Source of the DNA: Aurantiacibacter spongiae
GTDB taxonomy: Bacteria; Pseudomonadota; Alphaproteobacteria; Sphingomonadales; Sphingomonadaceae
NCBI RefSeq assembly: GCF_003815535.1
Contig: NZ_RPFZ01000001.1
Location: 186,001 to 250,000 of the forward strand
Direction of reading: 5' to 3'
DNA length: 64,000 nt
Shown here: positions 18,338 through 27,399 of the stretch, piece by piece
How positions within the stretch are numbered: position 1 is the first letter of the stretch
How the letters are laid out: the number at the start of each line of letters is the position of its first letter
Notes under the pieces: model-generated
Seen by the model: the letters and a program-made list of their open reading frames with translations, nothing else
Database searches by the model: none
What the model was told of the DNA's origin: nothing
Translations under genes and position numbers: made by a program

Positions 18338-20935
18338 ATGACACGGCGACGAAATCTATTGTCCGTCCATGAGGGCGAAGCGGGAGACCGGGAAAACCAT
18401 GCGACCGCACATGAGGAAGAACATCTTTCCGTCGAGTACGAGGAAGCATCCTGGGAAGACCTCCGCGAGGCGGACGAACATATCGTCGAGTTCGACGATG
18501 AGCCCGTTTCTTCCGGCAAGGGTGGCTGGGTGATACCCGCTCTCGCCGTTCTGGCCGGACTGGCCTGGACGGCGTTCTTCCTGTTCGCGAATCTTCGAGA
18601 CATGCTCGCCGGTGCCCCCCCCTCGCAGTGGGCGGACTGGATCGTTGCCTGGTCGGTCCCACTGATCCTCATCGTCGGACTTTGGCTGCTTGCCATGCGC
18701 AACAGCCGCCGCGAGTCAGCACGCTTTGCCGATGTTGCGCGAGGGCTTTCACATGAATCGGCGCGGCTCGAGGAACGACTGATCGTCGTCAATCGCGAGT
18801 TGAGTCTCGCACGCGATTTCATCGCCGCGCAGTCGCGAGACCTGGAATCGCTGGGAAGGGTCGCGGTCGAACGGATTTCCGGAAGCGCCGACCGGTTGCA
18901 GGCTCTGGTGCGCGATAACGGCGGTCAGGTGGAAAGCATCGGACGGGTAAGCGACACGGCGCTCGCCAACATGGAAACATTGCGCGACCAGCTGCCGGTT
19001 CTCTCGAACGCGGCCCGCGACATGAGCAATCAGATCGGCAATGCCGGCAATATCGCACAAGGCCATGTCGAGGATCTGGTCGCCGCTTTCGACCGCCTGA
19101 ACCAGTTCGGCGAAGCCGGCGAAAAGCACGTCAAGACAATCTCTGAGGGCGTGCGCGACACGCTGTCGGCGTTCGAGGACCAGGTCGATGCAATGGGCGG
19201 CATCATGGAACGTCGCTTCACCCGGTTGCGGGACGAAAGCGGGCGATTCCGCGACGATCTCGAACGCCATCAGGACGATGCTTTCGCTATCATTCGCGAA
19301 GGCGCCGCCAGGATCGCGGCGGACATCGCCGGGCAGCAGGAAGCGCTGCGGGCTCAGGAGGACGAGGCCATGTCCGCAATGACCGATCGCCTCGCGGTTC
19401 TTGGCGCGGAAGGGGATCGCCTGCTCGCGGTCATGGGCGAAGGGAGGGATGAGGCGGGGGCCGCCTGGACTGCCGCCATCCAGGGTCTGGAAGACCGGAT
19501 GCGCGAAGCTATCGCTCGTGTGGCCGAGGTGGACGAGAACGCCATGGCAAGTGCCCGAAAGCGGCTGGTCGATCTTTTCGATGAAGCCGGGCGTATCGAT
19601 GATCGCATCGCCGCCGGCATCGCTTCGTTCGACGAGGATATGGCCCGTCGCCGAAGGCTGGCGGACGAGCACCAGGACGATGCCGTAGCTGCCCTGGATG
19701 AACGCATCGCGGACCTCGACCGCCGCGTCGCAGAACGGCAGGAGGAGCATCTCGCCCATATCGCTGGCCTGGCCGAGCGTGGAGAAGCGCTGGGGGAGCG
19801 CCTGGCGAGACTCGACAGCCACATACGAGCGCTCGGTTCGCAAGCGGAAGACACCCGGAACGGTCTTGCCGAGGCAGCGGATGCGCTGATGGATCGACTT
19901 TCGCAAACGCGGGCGGCCCTGGAGGAAAACGATGCGCATATCCAGCGACTGACCGATGGCGGCGTACGTCTGCTCGAACTCATCCGCGCCAGCGCGGAGC
20001 ATTCCGAAACCGATCTGTCCGAAACGCTCGGCAGTGCCGAGCGTCGGCTCGGCGCATTCGCCGCCCAGGCCGACGAGTTGCACCAGGTCGTACAACGGGC
20101 GGAAGAGCGCGGAGCGTCTCTTTCGGATCACCTGCAAAGGGCAAAGGCGGAAGGATCGGCCTCGCTGGACGAACTCGCTGCGCTCGAGAGCCGCCTCGCC
20201 TCGGTCGCGCAGGAGGCTGAACGGCTCGCCGAACGCACGGGAGACGAGTTGCGTGAAGCGATAGAAATGCTGACGCGCTCCTCGGCCGACGTGCTTGCGA
20301 ATCTGCGCAAGGGTCAGGCCGACGCCGTGCGTGATCTCGCAGAGAGGATCGCAGAGGACAGCAGGGCCCAGATCGGCGAGGCGCTACGCCGCGATGCTGG
20401 CGAGACGCTTGCCGAGCTGGAGGAAGCGACGACCCGCGCGGGCGAAGCCGGACGCGACACGGCGATCATGCTGCGCGATCAGCTCGCACGCGTGAACGAA
20501 CTCGCCGCCAACCTCGAACAGCGGGTTGCGCACGCAAGAGAACGGGCGGAAGAGCACGTCGACAGCGACTTCGCGCGGCGCATGGCGCTCATCACCGAAG
20601 CGCTGAACTCGACCGCCATCGACATTTCGAAGGCGTTCGACAACGAGGTCAGCGATACGCAGTGGGCGAATTATCTCCGCGGCGACCGCGGCATTTTCAC
20701 GCGCCGCGCCGTCCGTCTGCTCGACAAGCAGGAGGCGCGCAGCGTCTCGGACGTCTACGAGGACGACGCCGACTTCCGCGAAACGGTCAACCGCTACATT
20801 CACGACTTCGAGGCGATGTTGCGCTCCGTTCTGTCCACTCGCGACGGAAATGCGATGGCGGTGACGCTGCTTTCGTCGGATATGGGCAAGCTCTACGTCG
20901 TTCTGGCGCAGGCTATCGAGCGGCTTCGATCCTAG
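18338..20935 (+). CDS. Large inner-membrane coiled-coil protein of unknown function
   Basis: This is an 865-residue protein. Residues 1-60 are acidic and hydrophilic; two hydrophobic helices lie at about 64-84 and 101-120; then comes about 600 residues of heptad-rich, Glu/Ala/Arg/Asp-dominated coiled coil. The compositional look is of apolipoprotein- or chemoreceptor-like helices. A more conserved-looking C-terminal block (~750-865) holds WANYLRGDRGIFTRRAVRLL, FRETVNRYIHDFEAML and LLSSDMGKLYVVLAQAIERL. No enzymatic motif is visible. The topology predicts both ends in the cytoplasm with the coiled coil inside the cell. It is monocistronic and converges with the DUF1467 gene. A structural, polarity or division role is possible but unproven. 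Confidence 0.8.
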   Translation: MTRRRNLLSVHEGEAGDRENHATAHEEEHLSVEYEEASWEDLREADEHIVEFDDEPVSSGKGGWVIPALAVLAGLAWTAFFLFANLRDMLAGAPPSQWADWIVAWSVPLILIVGLWLLAMRNSRRESARFADVARGLSHESARLEERLIVVNRELSLARDFIAAQSRDLESLGRVAVERISGSADRLQALVRDNGGQVESIGRVSDTALANMETLRDQLPVLSNAARDMSNQIGNAGNIAQGHVEDLVAAFDRLNQFGEAGEKHVKTISEGVRDTLSAFEDQVDAMGGIMERRFTRLRDESGRFRDDLERHQDDAFAIIREGAARIAADIAGQQEALRAQEDEAMSAMTDRLAVLGAEGDRLLAVMGEGRDEAGAAWTAAIQGLEDRMREAIARVAEVDENAMASARKRLVDLFDEAGRIDDRIAAGIASFDEDMARRRRLADEHQDDAVAALDERIADLDRRVAERQEEHLAHIAGLAERGEALGERLARLDSHIRALGSQAEDTRNGLAEAADALMDRLSQTRAALEENDAHIQRLTDGGVRLLELIRASAEHSETDLSETLGSAERRLGAFAAQADELHQVVQRAEERGASLSDHLQRAKAEGSASLDELAALESRLASVAQEAERLAERTGDELREAIEMLTRSSADVLANLRKGQADAVRDLAERIAEDSRAQIGEALRRDAGETLAELEEATTRAGEAGRDTAIMLRDQLARVNELAANLEQRVAHARERAEEHVDSDFARRMALITEALNSTAIDISKAFDNEVSDTQWANYLRGDRGIFTRRAVRLLDKQEARSVSDVYEDDADFRETVNRYIHDFEAMLRSVLSTRDGNAMAVTLLSSDMGKLYVVLAQAIERLRS

Positions 20936-20959
20936 ACGCGAACACTTCAGGGCCGGTTG

Positions 20960-21232
20960 TCAAGCGGTGGCCGTTCCGAACAGATCGATGTCTTGCAGCG
21001 TGACCCACCCATACGTGTAATTCGCGACGTACAATGCGCAAAGCACGGCTGCCAGGACGCTGGCGCGCAGCATCAGGCGGCCGGGGCGAAAGTTGATGGG
21101 CGCGCTATCCGCCTGCCCGGGCACCATCTCGACATCGTGTTCGCTGGCAGTGCGAATACCCACCGGCAGGAGAATGAAGGCGCACATGACCCAAAGCAGC
21201 GCATAGATCGCGAGAATGGAAGTCCATTGCAT
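20960..21232 (-). CDS. DUF1467 family small membrane protein
   Basis: This 90-residue protein has two hydrophobic segments (QWTSILAIYALLWVMCAFIL at the N-terminus and VLAAVLCALYVANYTYGWV near the C-terminus), separated by LPVGIRTASEHDVEMVPGQADSAP, the DUF1467 signature. The function is unknown. ATG 21232 lies eight bases after the rnj stop, and a longer frame would start inside rnj, so the short form is used. It is the last gene of the nuo-birA-coaX-rnj array. Confidence 0.85.
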   Translation of the reverse strand: MQWTSILAIYALLWVMCAFILLPVGIRTASEHDVEMVPGQADSAPINFRPGRLMLRASVLAAVLCALYVANYTYGWVTLQDIDLFGTATA

Positions 21233-21240
21233 GACGCTGT

Positions 21241-22890
21241 TCAGCCGTCCAACATGACAATTCTGGTCTGCGGCTTCTTGCCAGACCAACGTTGCGCCGC
21301 GCGGCGAGCGGCAAGCCGCGCAGCCTCGTGAACGACCTCGGGATCTTTCCGCCGAGCGCCCTTCAGCTTGCTCAGCGCGGCCGAAACGTCTTCCGTGGCC
21401 TCGGCGATGAAATCATCGTGATCCTCGTCCAGGGGCAGGCCCATGCTCTCGATATGAACGGCGCCACGCGCATCCAGCACTACGATGACCAGGCCATCGC
21501 GTGACAACCTCCGTCGCGCGGTTACGGCTTCTCCATCGGCGGGCACGATGATGTCGCCGTCCAGAACCAGGCGCCCGGTATAAATCTGAGCCAGCACTTC
21601 CGGTCTTCCGGGAGCCAGTCGCACGATATCGCCGTTCTTCTGGACGATGGTGCTACCAATCCCCGCCGCTTCGCCCAGGCGCGCCTGTTCGGTCATGTGA
21701 CGCATCTCGCCGTGGACCGGAACGAGGATGTCGGGGCGCAGCCAGCCATAGAGCGCTTCGAGTTCGGGGCGCCCGGGATGGCCGGAAACATGGATCTCGC
21801 TCTGGCGATCGGTCACCATGGTAATGCCGCGCTCGGCGAGCATGTTCTGCACCCTGCCGATGGACAATTCATTGCCCGGGATCTGGCGGCTCGAAAACAG
21901 GATAACGTCCCCTTCTTCCAGGTCGAGCGGATGATTTTTCTCCGCAATTCGCGAGAGCGCAGCCCGCGGTTCGCCCTGCCCGCCGGTCGCGACGATCATG
22001 ATTTCGCCGCGGGGCAAGCGCATCGCGCTATCGAAATCGACCGTCTGGGGAAAGTCGTCGAGATAGCCATTCGCCTTCGACACCTCGATCATCCGGTCGA
22101 GCGAACGGCCCGCGACGCACAGCCGGCGGTTGGTATGGTCCGCCACCGCGCCCAGTGTCTTGAGCCGGGCCACATTGGAGGCGAAGGTCGTCACGAGCAC
22201 GCGCTTGCCCGCGTGGCGCTGCACTTCTTCCAGCAGACCCCGATAGACCGCGCCCTCGCTGCCCGACGGCACGGGATTGAAGACATTGGTCGAATCGCAG
22301 ACGAGCGCCAGCACGCCTTCGTCGCCAATCTCTGCGAGTTCGTTTTCGGTGGTGGGTGAGCCTATCTGCGGCTCGTCATCGAGCTTCCAGTCGCCGGTAT
22401 GGAAAACGCGGCCGTGGGGCGTGTCGATGAGCAGAGCGTTCCCCTCTGCAATGGAGTGCGCAAGGGGAATGTACGTTATCGTGAAGGGACCAAGCTCGAA
22501 CGAGCCATGATCGTCCTCGATGACATTGAGTTCGACTTCGCGCGTGAGGCCGGCCTCGTCCAGCTTGCGACGAATGAGGTCCGCCGTGAAGGGTGTGGCA
22601 TAGAGCGGGACGCCGAAATCGGCGGCGAAATACGGTATCGCGCCGATATGATCCTCGTGTGCATGGGTAAGCACTATGCCGAGCAGATCGTCCACACGCT
22701 CCTCGATGAATTCGGGATCGGCGAACATCAGTTCGGTGCCCGGGTATTCGTTCGATCCGAAGCTCATGCCCAGATCGACCATCAGCCACTTGCCACGGCA
22801 CCCGTACAGGTTGACGTTCATCCCAATCTCGCCCGACCCGCCGAGAGCGAGGAACAGCAATTCGTCTTCGGGTTGCAAATTCTTCTTCAT
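21241..22890 (-). CDS. rnj: Ribonuclease J
   Basis: RNase J (549 residues) is a zinc-dependent endo- and 5'-exoribonuclease of the beta-CASP metallo-beta-lactamase family, active in mRNA and rRNA processing. The metal motif is LTHAHEDHIGAIPYF with His76, His78, Asp80 and His81. GDWKLDD, VCDSTN, the beta-CASP ATGGQGEPRAAL and PVHGEMRHM follow. The ATG directly abuts the coaX stop (TGAATG), so translation is probably coupled. Confidence 0.95.
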   Translation of the reverse strand: MKKNLQPEDELLFLALGGSGEIGMNVNLYGCRGKWLMVDLGMSFGSNEYPGTELMFADPEFIEERVDDLLGIVLTHAHEDHIGAIPYFAADFGVPLYATPFTADLIRRKLDEAGLTREVELNVIEDDHGSFELGPFTITYIPLAHSIAEGNALLIDTPHGRVFHTGDWKLDDEPQIGSPTTENELAEIGDEGVLALVCDSTNVFNPVPSGSEGAVYRGLLEEVQRHAGKRVLVTTFASNVARLKTLGAVADHTNRRLCVAGRSLDRMIEVSKANGYLDDFPQTVDFDSAMRLPRGEIMIVATGGQGEPRAALSRIAEKNHPLDLEEGDVILFSSRQIPGNELSIGRVQNMLAERGITMVTDRQSEIHVSGHPGRPELEALYGWLRPDILVPVHGEMRHMTEQARLGEAAGIGSTIVQKNGDIVRLAPGRPEVLAQIYTGRLVLDGDIIVPADGEAVTARRRLSRDGLVIVVLDARGAVHIESMGLPLDEDHDDFIAEATEDVSAALSKLKGARRKDPEVVHEAARLAARRAAQRWSGKKPQTRIVMLDG

Positions 22891-23667
22891 TCAGCCTTTC
22901 GCCTTTCCGGCGAGGATAGCGAGACCCTTCAACGTCAGGTCCGTATCGACCGCGTCGAAGATCTCGGTGTGTTCGTCAAACAGCAGCGCAAGACCGCCGG
23001 TTGCCACGACCTTCGCCGGGCGTCCGATTTCCGCGCGTAGACGGGCGATCAGACCCTCCATCAGCGCGACGTAGCCCCAGAAGACGCCGATCGCCATCTG
23101 GTCTTCAGTATTGCGACCGACCACCGATCTGGTGCGGGGCTTCTCGATTGCAATGCGCGGAAGCTTGGCTGCCTGGTTGACCAGGGCATCGAGCGAAAGG
23201 TTGATGCCCGGCGCGATGATTCCGCCCTTGTAGGTACCGCTGTAGTCGACGACATCGAAGGTGGTGGCCGTGCCGAAATCGATTACGATGAGGTCGCCGC
23301 GGTGATCGGCGTGTGCCGCGATGGCGTTCACGGCGCGATCCGCCCCCAGGGAGCGGGGTTCCTCGACGTCTATGGCGATGCCCCAGCCCCCGGCTCCTTC
23401 GCCGGCGAAATGCGGATCGACCTCGAAATATTTCTGCGCGAGTACCGTGAGGTTGTGACGTGCGCGTGGAACGACGCTGGATATGATGATCGCATCGATG
23501 GCGCTGCGGTGAACGCCTTCCATCGCCAGCAGCTGAAACAACCAGACCGCATACTCGTCCCCCGTGCGCCGGGGATCGGTGGCGATGCGCCAGCGGGCGC
23601 GGATATTCGATGCTTGGATCAACGCGAAGACCACGTTGGTATTGCCTACGTCCACCGCCAGCAGCAT
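22891..23667 (-). CDS. coaX: Type III pantothenate kinase (CoaX)
   Basis: CoaX phosphorylates pantothenate in the first step of CoA synthesis. The 258-residue protein has the ASKHA-fold phosphate motif [15 protein letters not shown] at the N-terminus, [27 protein letters not shown] and [15 protein letters not shown]. The start at 23667 forms TGATG with the birA stop and has GGGAGA about eight bases upstream. A slightly longer start at 23682 is less well supported. Confidence 0.95.
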   Translation of the reverse strand: MLLAVDVGNTNVVFALIQASNIRARWRIATDPRRTGDEYAVWLFQLLAMEGVHRSAIDAIIISSVVPRARHNLTVLAQKYFEVDPHFAGEGAGGWGIAIDVEEPRSLGADRAVNAIAAHADHRGDLIVIDFGTATTFDVVDYSGTYKGGIIAPGINLSLDALVNQAAKLPRIAIEKPRTRSVVGRNTEDQMAIGVFWGYVALMEGLIARLRAEIGRPAKVVATGGLALLFDEHTEIFDAVDTDLTLKGLAILAGKAKG

Positions 23668-24404
23668 CACCGTGTCTCCCATTCGACGTCGCCTGCGTGG
23701 ATGGCATGAACGCTGCCGTCATCCAAGAGAAGGCGAAGCGATCCGTCTTCCGCAAGACCCCCGAAACGGCCCGAGATGCGGTGGCCGGGTCCATCGTGAA
23801 CGGTGAGACGCGCGCCCCGAGGATGAGCCCGGCTTTCCCATTCCGACAGCGTCTCCCGCAAGGGCTCGGTCCGCCAGCGGTGCAACCGCCTGGCAAAACA
23901 GGGCGCAAGTGTTTCCAGCACCTCGGCGGCATTCGGGTTGGGGCTACCCGTGACGGCGGCGATCGAGGTCGTCGGTCGGTGCAATGAGGCGGGCGGGCTG
24001 GCGACATTGACGCCTATCCCCACGATGACCGTATCGAGAACCCTTTCACACAGGATCCCCGCAACCTTCGCCCCGCCGATCAAGACGTCGTTCGGCCATT
24101 TGAGCCAGCGCCCTGCGTCGCTACCCGGTACGGTTTGCGACAACGCCTCGCGCAGCAAATCATGAACGCCCAGTCCGGCGACAAGGGACAGCGTTTGCGG
24201 TAGCGGATCGCCGGTTTGCACGCCGACGACCGTGGAACAATACAGGTTTCCCGGCGCGCTCGACCAGCTGCGCCCTGCCCTGCCCTTTCCACAGGTTTGC
24301 TCGACAGCGCGCAGCCAATGGCCTTCACGCACAGTTCCGCCTGCGCGCAACCGTTCAGCGAGCAACGTATTGGTCGATGCGGTCCTGGAAATCGTTTCGA
24401 TCAA
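23667..24404 (-). CDS. birA: Biotin--[acetyl-CoA-carboxylase] ligase (BirA, catalytic-only form)
   Basis: BirA activates biotin with ATP and attaches it to the carboxylase carrier protein. The 245-residue protein has the biotinoyl-AMP loop GKGRAGRSW at residues 39-47, [20 protein letters not shown] and VGIGVNV. It starts with a TTG overlapping the nuoN stop (TTGA); the protein opens [18 protein letters not shown], the normal catalytic-domain start. No N-terminal DNA-binding domain exists, so it cannot act as a biotin-operon repressor. Long upstream in-frame sequence belongs to nuoN's shadow. Confidence 0.94.
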   Translation of the reverse strand: MIETISRTASTNTLLAERLRAGGTVREGHWLRAVEQTCGKGRAGRSWSSAPGNLYCSTVVGVQTGDPLPQTLSLVAGLGVHDLLREALSQTVPGSDAGRWLKWPNDVLIGGAKVAGILCERVLDTVIVGIGVNVASPPASLHRPTTSIAAVTGSPNPNAAEVLETLAPCFARRLHRWRTEPLRETLSEWESRAHPRGARLTVHDGPGHRISGRFGGLAEDGSLRLLLDDGSVHAIHAGDVEWETR

Positions 24405-25864
24405 ATCACCGGCAACAGCGAGGCCGCGGCCATGTCGGCCACCCTGCCCAACCAGGGCGTCAGAAGAAAACCGAACGGCGATATCAGTATCGTGGAAACG
24501 GCGAGGACGACCCAATGAGCCGTGTCGCCCCTGCCGGTCAGCGTACCTGCCGCCTCGTCGAAGAACATCACCTTGACGATCTTGATGTAGTAGAAGGCTC
24601 CGATGACGCTCGCCGCAATGCCGATGACTGCGAGCGCCAGTAGGTTCGCCTCGACCGCGGCCTGGAACACCACCAGCTTGGCCCAGAAGCCCAGGAATGG
24701 CGGGATGCCGGCGAGGCTGAACATCAGCGCGGCAAGGCACCAGGCGAGCGCGGGGCGCGTAGTGGAGAGACCGGCAAGGTCGGCAATGCCCTCGACGGGA
24801 TTGCCGTCAGCGCCGCGCATCAGCAGAACGGCGACGAAACTGCCCACGGTCATCGCGACATAGATGGCCAGATAGATCAACATCGCACTCGCGCCGGTGA
24901 CGGTTCCGGCGGCCAGACCGATGAGGATGAAGCCGACATTGTTGATCGAGGAATAGGCCAGTAGCCGCTTGACGTTGCTCTGCCCGATGGCCCCCAGAGC
25001 GCCCACGACAATCGAGGCAAGGGCAGCAAAGATAACAACCTGACGCCAGGCATCGGCCTGGGTACCGAAGGCCTCGATGGCCACCCGCGCGGTCAGCGCG
25101 ATGGCAGCGACCTTGGGTGCGGTGGCGAAGAACATCGTCGTGGGGGTTGGCGCGCCTTCGTAAACATCGGGGGTCCACATATGGAAGGGCACCGCGCTGA
25201 TCTTGAACGCGAGCCCCGCCAGCACGAACGTCAGCCCGAACAGCATCCCGGTGTTCAGGTCGCCCGTAACGGCAAGCTTGATGCCTTCGAAACTGGTCGT
25301 ACCGGTAAAGCCGTAGGTCAGGCTCATCCCGAACAGCAGGATGCCGCTGGCGAGCGCTCCGAGAACGAAATACTTCAGCCCTGCCTCGGCGCTCCGTTCG
25401 TCATCGCGGAGAAAGGCGGCCAGGACGTAGGCGGACAGCGAATTCAGTTCGAGGCCGATATACAGCGTCAGCAGGTCCGCGGCCGACACCATGACCCCCA
25501 TGCCCAGCGCAGCAAACAGAATCAGGACCGGATATTCGGGGCGCATGGCCCGAAGGCGATCGAAGAACCGGGGGGCTATCACGAGCACGGCGATGCTGGC
25601 CGCGTAGATCATCCATTTCGCCACCGCCGCGAAGGCATCGGCCCGGAACTGGCCACCGAACGCCACGGTATCGGGACCGGAAGACCCGGTGACGGCCGTC
25701 GGGGTGACGAGAGCGAACGCCGCGCCGAGAGCGACGCAGGTCAGGATCGAGACAAGTCTCGACGACTTCTCTCCGCCCCACGCGGCAATGAGCAGGAGGA
25801 CCAGACCCGACAGCGACAGGACGATTTCTGGTGCGACCAGCGACAGGGAATTGCCGTAATCCAT
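24401..25864 (-). CDS. nuoN: NADH-quinone oxidoreductase subunit N
   Basis: NuoN (487 residues) is one of three antiporter-like membrane subunits of complex I. It has about 14 hydrophobic segments with MVSAADLLTLYIGLELNSLSAYVLAAF, PFHMWTPDVYEGAPTP and LLAYSSINNVGFILIGL, including the conserved charged helices used for proton pumping. Its ATG forms TGATG with the nuoM stop and its own stop overlaps birA. Confidence 0.96.
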   Translation of the reverse strand: MDYGNSLSLVAPEIVLSLSGLVLLLIAAWGGEKSSRLVSILTCVALGAAFALVTPTAVTGSSGPDTVAFGGQFRADAFAAVAKWMIYAASIAVLVIAPRFFDRLRAMRPEYPVLILFAALGMGVMVSAADLLTLYIGLELNSLSAYVLAAFLRDDERSAEAGLKYFVLGALASGILLFGMSLTYGFTGTTSFEGIKLAVTGDLNTGMLFGLTFVLAGLAFKISAVPFHMWTPDVYEGAPTPTTMFFATAPKVAAIALTARVAIEAFGTQADAWRQVVIFAALASIVVGALGAIGQSNVKRLLAYSSINNVGFILIGLAAGTVTGASAMLIYLAIYVAMTVGSFVAVLLMRGADGNPVEGIADLAGLSTTRPALAWCLAALMFSLAGIPPFLGFWAKLVVFQAAVEANLLALAVIGIAASVIGAFYYIKIVKVMFFDEAAGTLTGRGDTAHWVVLAVSTILISPFGFLLTPWLGRVADMAAASLLPVI

Positions 25865-27399
25865 CAGTGGGCACCCCCGTCTTCGGCGCCGGGTGCGACA
25901 GGTGGGGCCGCATCGGCAATCGTCAGACGTGCGTCGCCGGCCGGCGCAGCGTCTGCGAGGCGGGCATCTAGCAACTGGATATCGTTACGCATCGGGGCAA
26001 GGAAACTTTCGGGATAGATCCCCATCCACAGGACCACCGCTGCGATCGGGGCGAGCAGCAGATATTCGCGTCGGTCGAGATCGGGCATGGCAGCCGCGTC
26101 CGCGTTCGTCTGACCACCGAACGCGACGCGCCGATAGAGATAGAGCATATAGGCCGCGCCCAGGATGATTCCGGTCGTGGAGACGAAGGCGACCCAGCTG
26201 TTCGCCTGATAGATACCGACGAGTGAGAGGAATTCGCCGACGAAATTGCTTGTGCCGGGCAGTCCGATGCTGGCCATCGTGAATAGCAGGAACAAGGTGG
26301 CGTAAGCCGGCATGTTGATGGCAAGTCCGCCATACCGGCTGATTTCGCGCGTATGCAGCCGGTCGTAGATCACGCCGACACAAAGGAACAGCGCGCCCGA
26401 CACAAGACCGTGGCCAAGCATGATCATCATCGCGCCTTCGAGCCCCTGGACGTTGAAAGCGAACAGGCCGACCGTGACGATGGCCATGTGCGCCACGGAC
26501 GAATAGGCGATCAGTTTCTTCATGTCGTGCTGCACCAGTGCGATCAGGCTGGTCGCCACAACAGCTACCATGCTCAGCCCCCATATGAGCCATGCGAACT
26601 GCGCGCTCGCATCCGGGAACATCGGGAGGCTGAAGCGGATGAACCCGTATCCGCCCAGTTTCAGAAGCACGCCCGCGAGGATGACCGATCCTGCCGTGGG
26701 TGCCTGCACATGCGCGTCGGGCAGCCATGTGTGCACCGGCCACATCGGCATCTTCACCGCGAAACTGGCGAAGAAGGCCAGCCACAACCAGGTCTGCGCC
26801 GCGGCGGGAAAATCGTACTGCATCAGCACGGGCACGGAAGTCGTGCCTGCCTCGTTCGCCATCCATAGCATGGCGATCAGCATCAGGACCGAGCCGAGCA
26901 GGGTGTAGAGGAAGAACTTGTAGCTGGCGTAGATCCGGTTGTCCCCGCCCCACACGCCGATGATGAGATACATCGGAATGAGTCCGGCCTCGAAGAAGAT
27001 GTAGAACAGGAACAGATCCTGCGCGGCGAAAACGCCGATCATCAGCACTTCCATCAGCAGGAAGGCGGCCATGTACTCGCCAACCCGCGACGTGATCGCC
27101 CGCCAGCTCGCACCGATGCAGACCGGCATGAGGAACACGCTGAGCATGATGAGCATGAGAGCAATTCCGTCTATGCCGAGGGCATATTCGAAACCGGAAA
27201 ATATCTCGGCTCGCTCGGTGAATTGCCATTGTGCGCCGCCGATGTCGTAATTCGCCCACAGCACGATGCCCAGCACGAGGTTCGCCAGCGTCGTGGACAG
27301 GGCCACAAGCCGCGCGGCCTCGGGGCGGAGGAACAGGCAGGCGATCGCTCCGACGAGCGGAACGAGCAGCATGATCGAGAGGATCGGAAAACCGCCCAT
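25864..27399 (-). CDS. nuoM: NADH-quinone oxidoreductase subunit M
   Basis: NuoM (511 residues) is an antiporter-like membrane subunit of complex I. The sequence includes FEAGLIPMYLIIGVWGG, VKMPMWPVHTWLPDAHVQAP, KKLIAYSSVAHM and ASIGLPGTSNFVGEFL. The start is ATG 27399, giving GGFPILSIMLLVPL; the longer open frame upstream is a shadow of nuoL. It overlaps nuoL (TGATG) and nuoN (TGATG). The C-terminal ~30 residues are Ala/Pro/Asp-rich. Confidence 0.96.
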   Translation of the reverse strand: MGGFPILSIMLLVPLVGAIACLFLRPEAARLVALSTTLANLVLGIVLWANYDIGGAQWQFTERAEIFSGFEYALGIDGIALMLIMLSVFLMPVCIGASWRAITSRVGEYMAAFLLMEVLMIGVFAAQDLFLFYIFFEAGLIPMYLIIGVWGGDNRIYASYKFFLYTLLGSVLMLIAMLWMANEAGTTSVPVLMQYDFPAAAQTWLWLAFFASFAVKMPMWPVHTWLPDAHVQAPTAGSVILAGVLLKLGGYGFIRFSLPMFPDASAQFAWLIWGLSMVAVVATSLIALVQHDMKKLIAYSSVAHMAIVTVGLFAFNVQGLEGAMMIMLGHGLVSGALFLCVGVIYDRLHTREISRYGGLAINMPAYATLFLLFTMASIGLPGTSNFVGEFLSLVGIYQANSWVAFVSTTGIILGAAYMLYLYRRVAFGGQTNADAAAMPDLDRREYLLLAPIAAVVLWMGIYPESFLAPMRNDIQLLDARLADAAPAGDARLTIADAAPPVAPGAEDGGAH

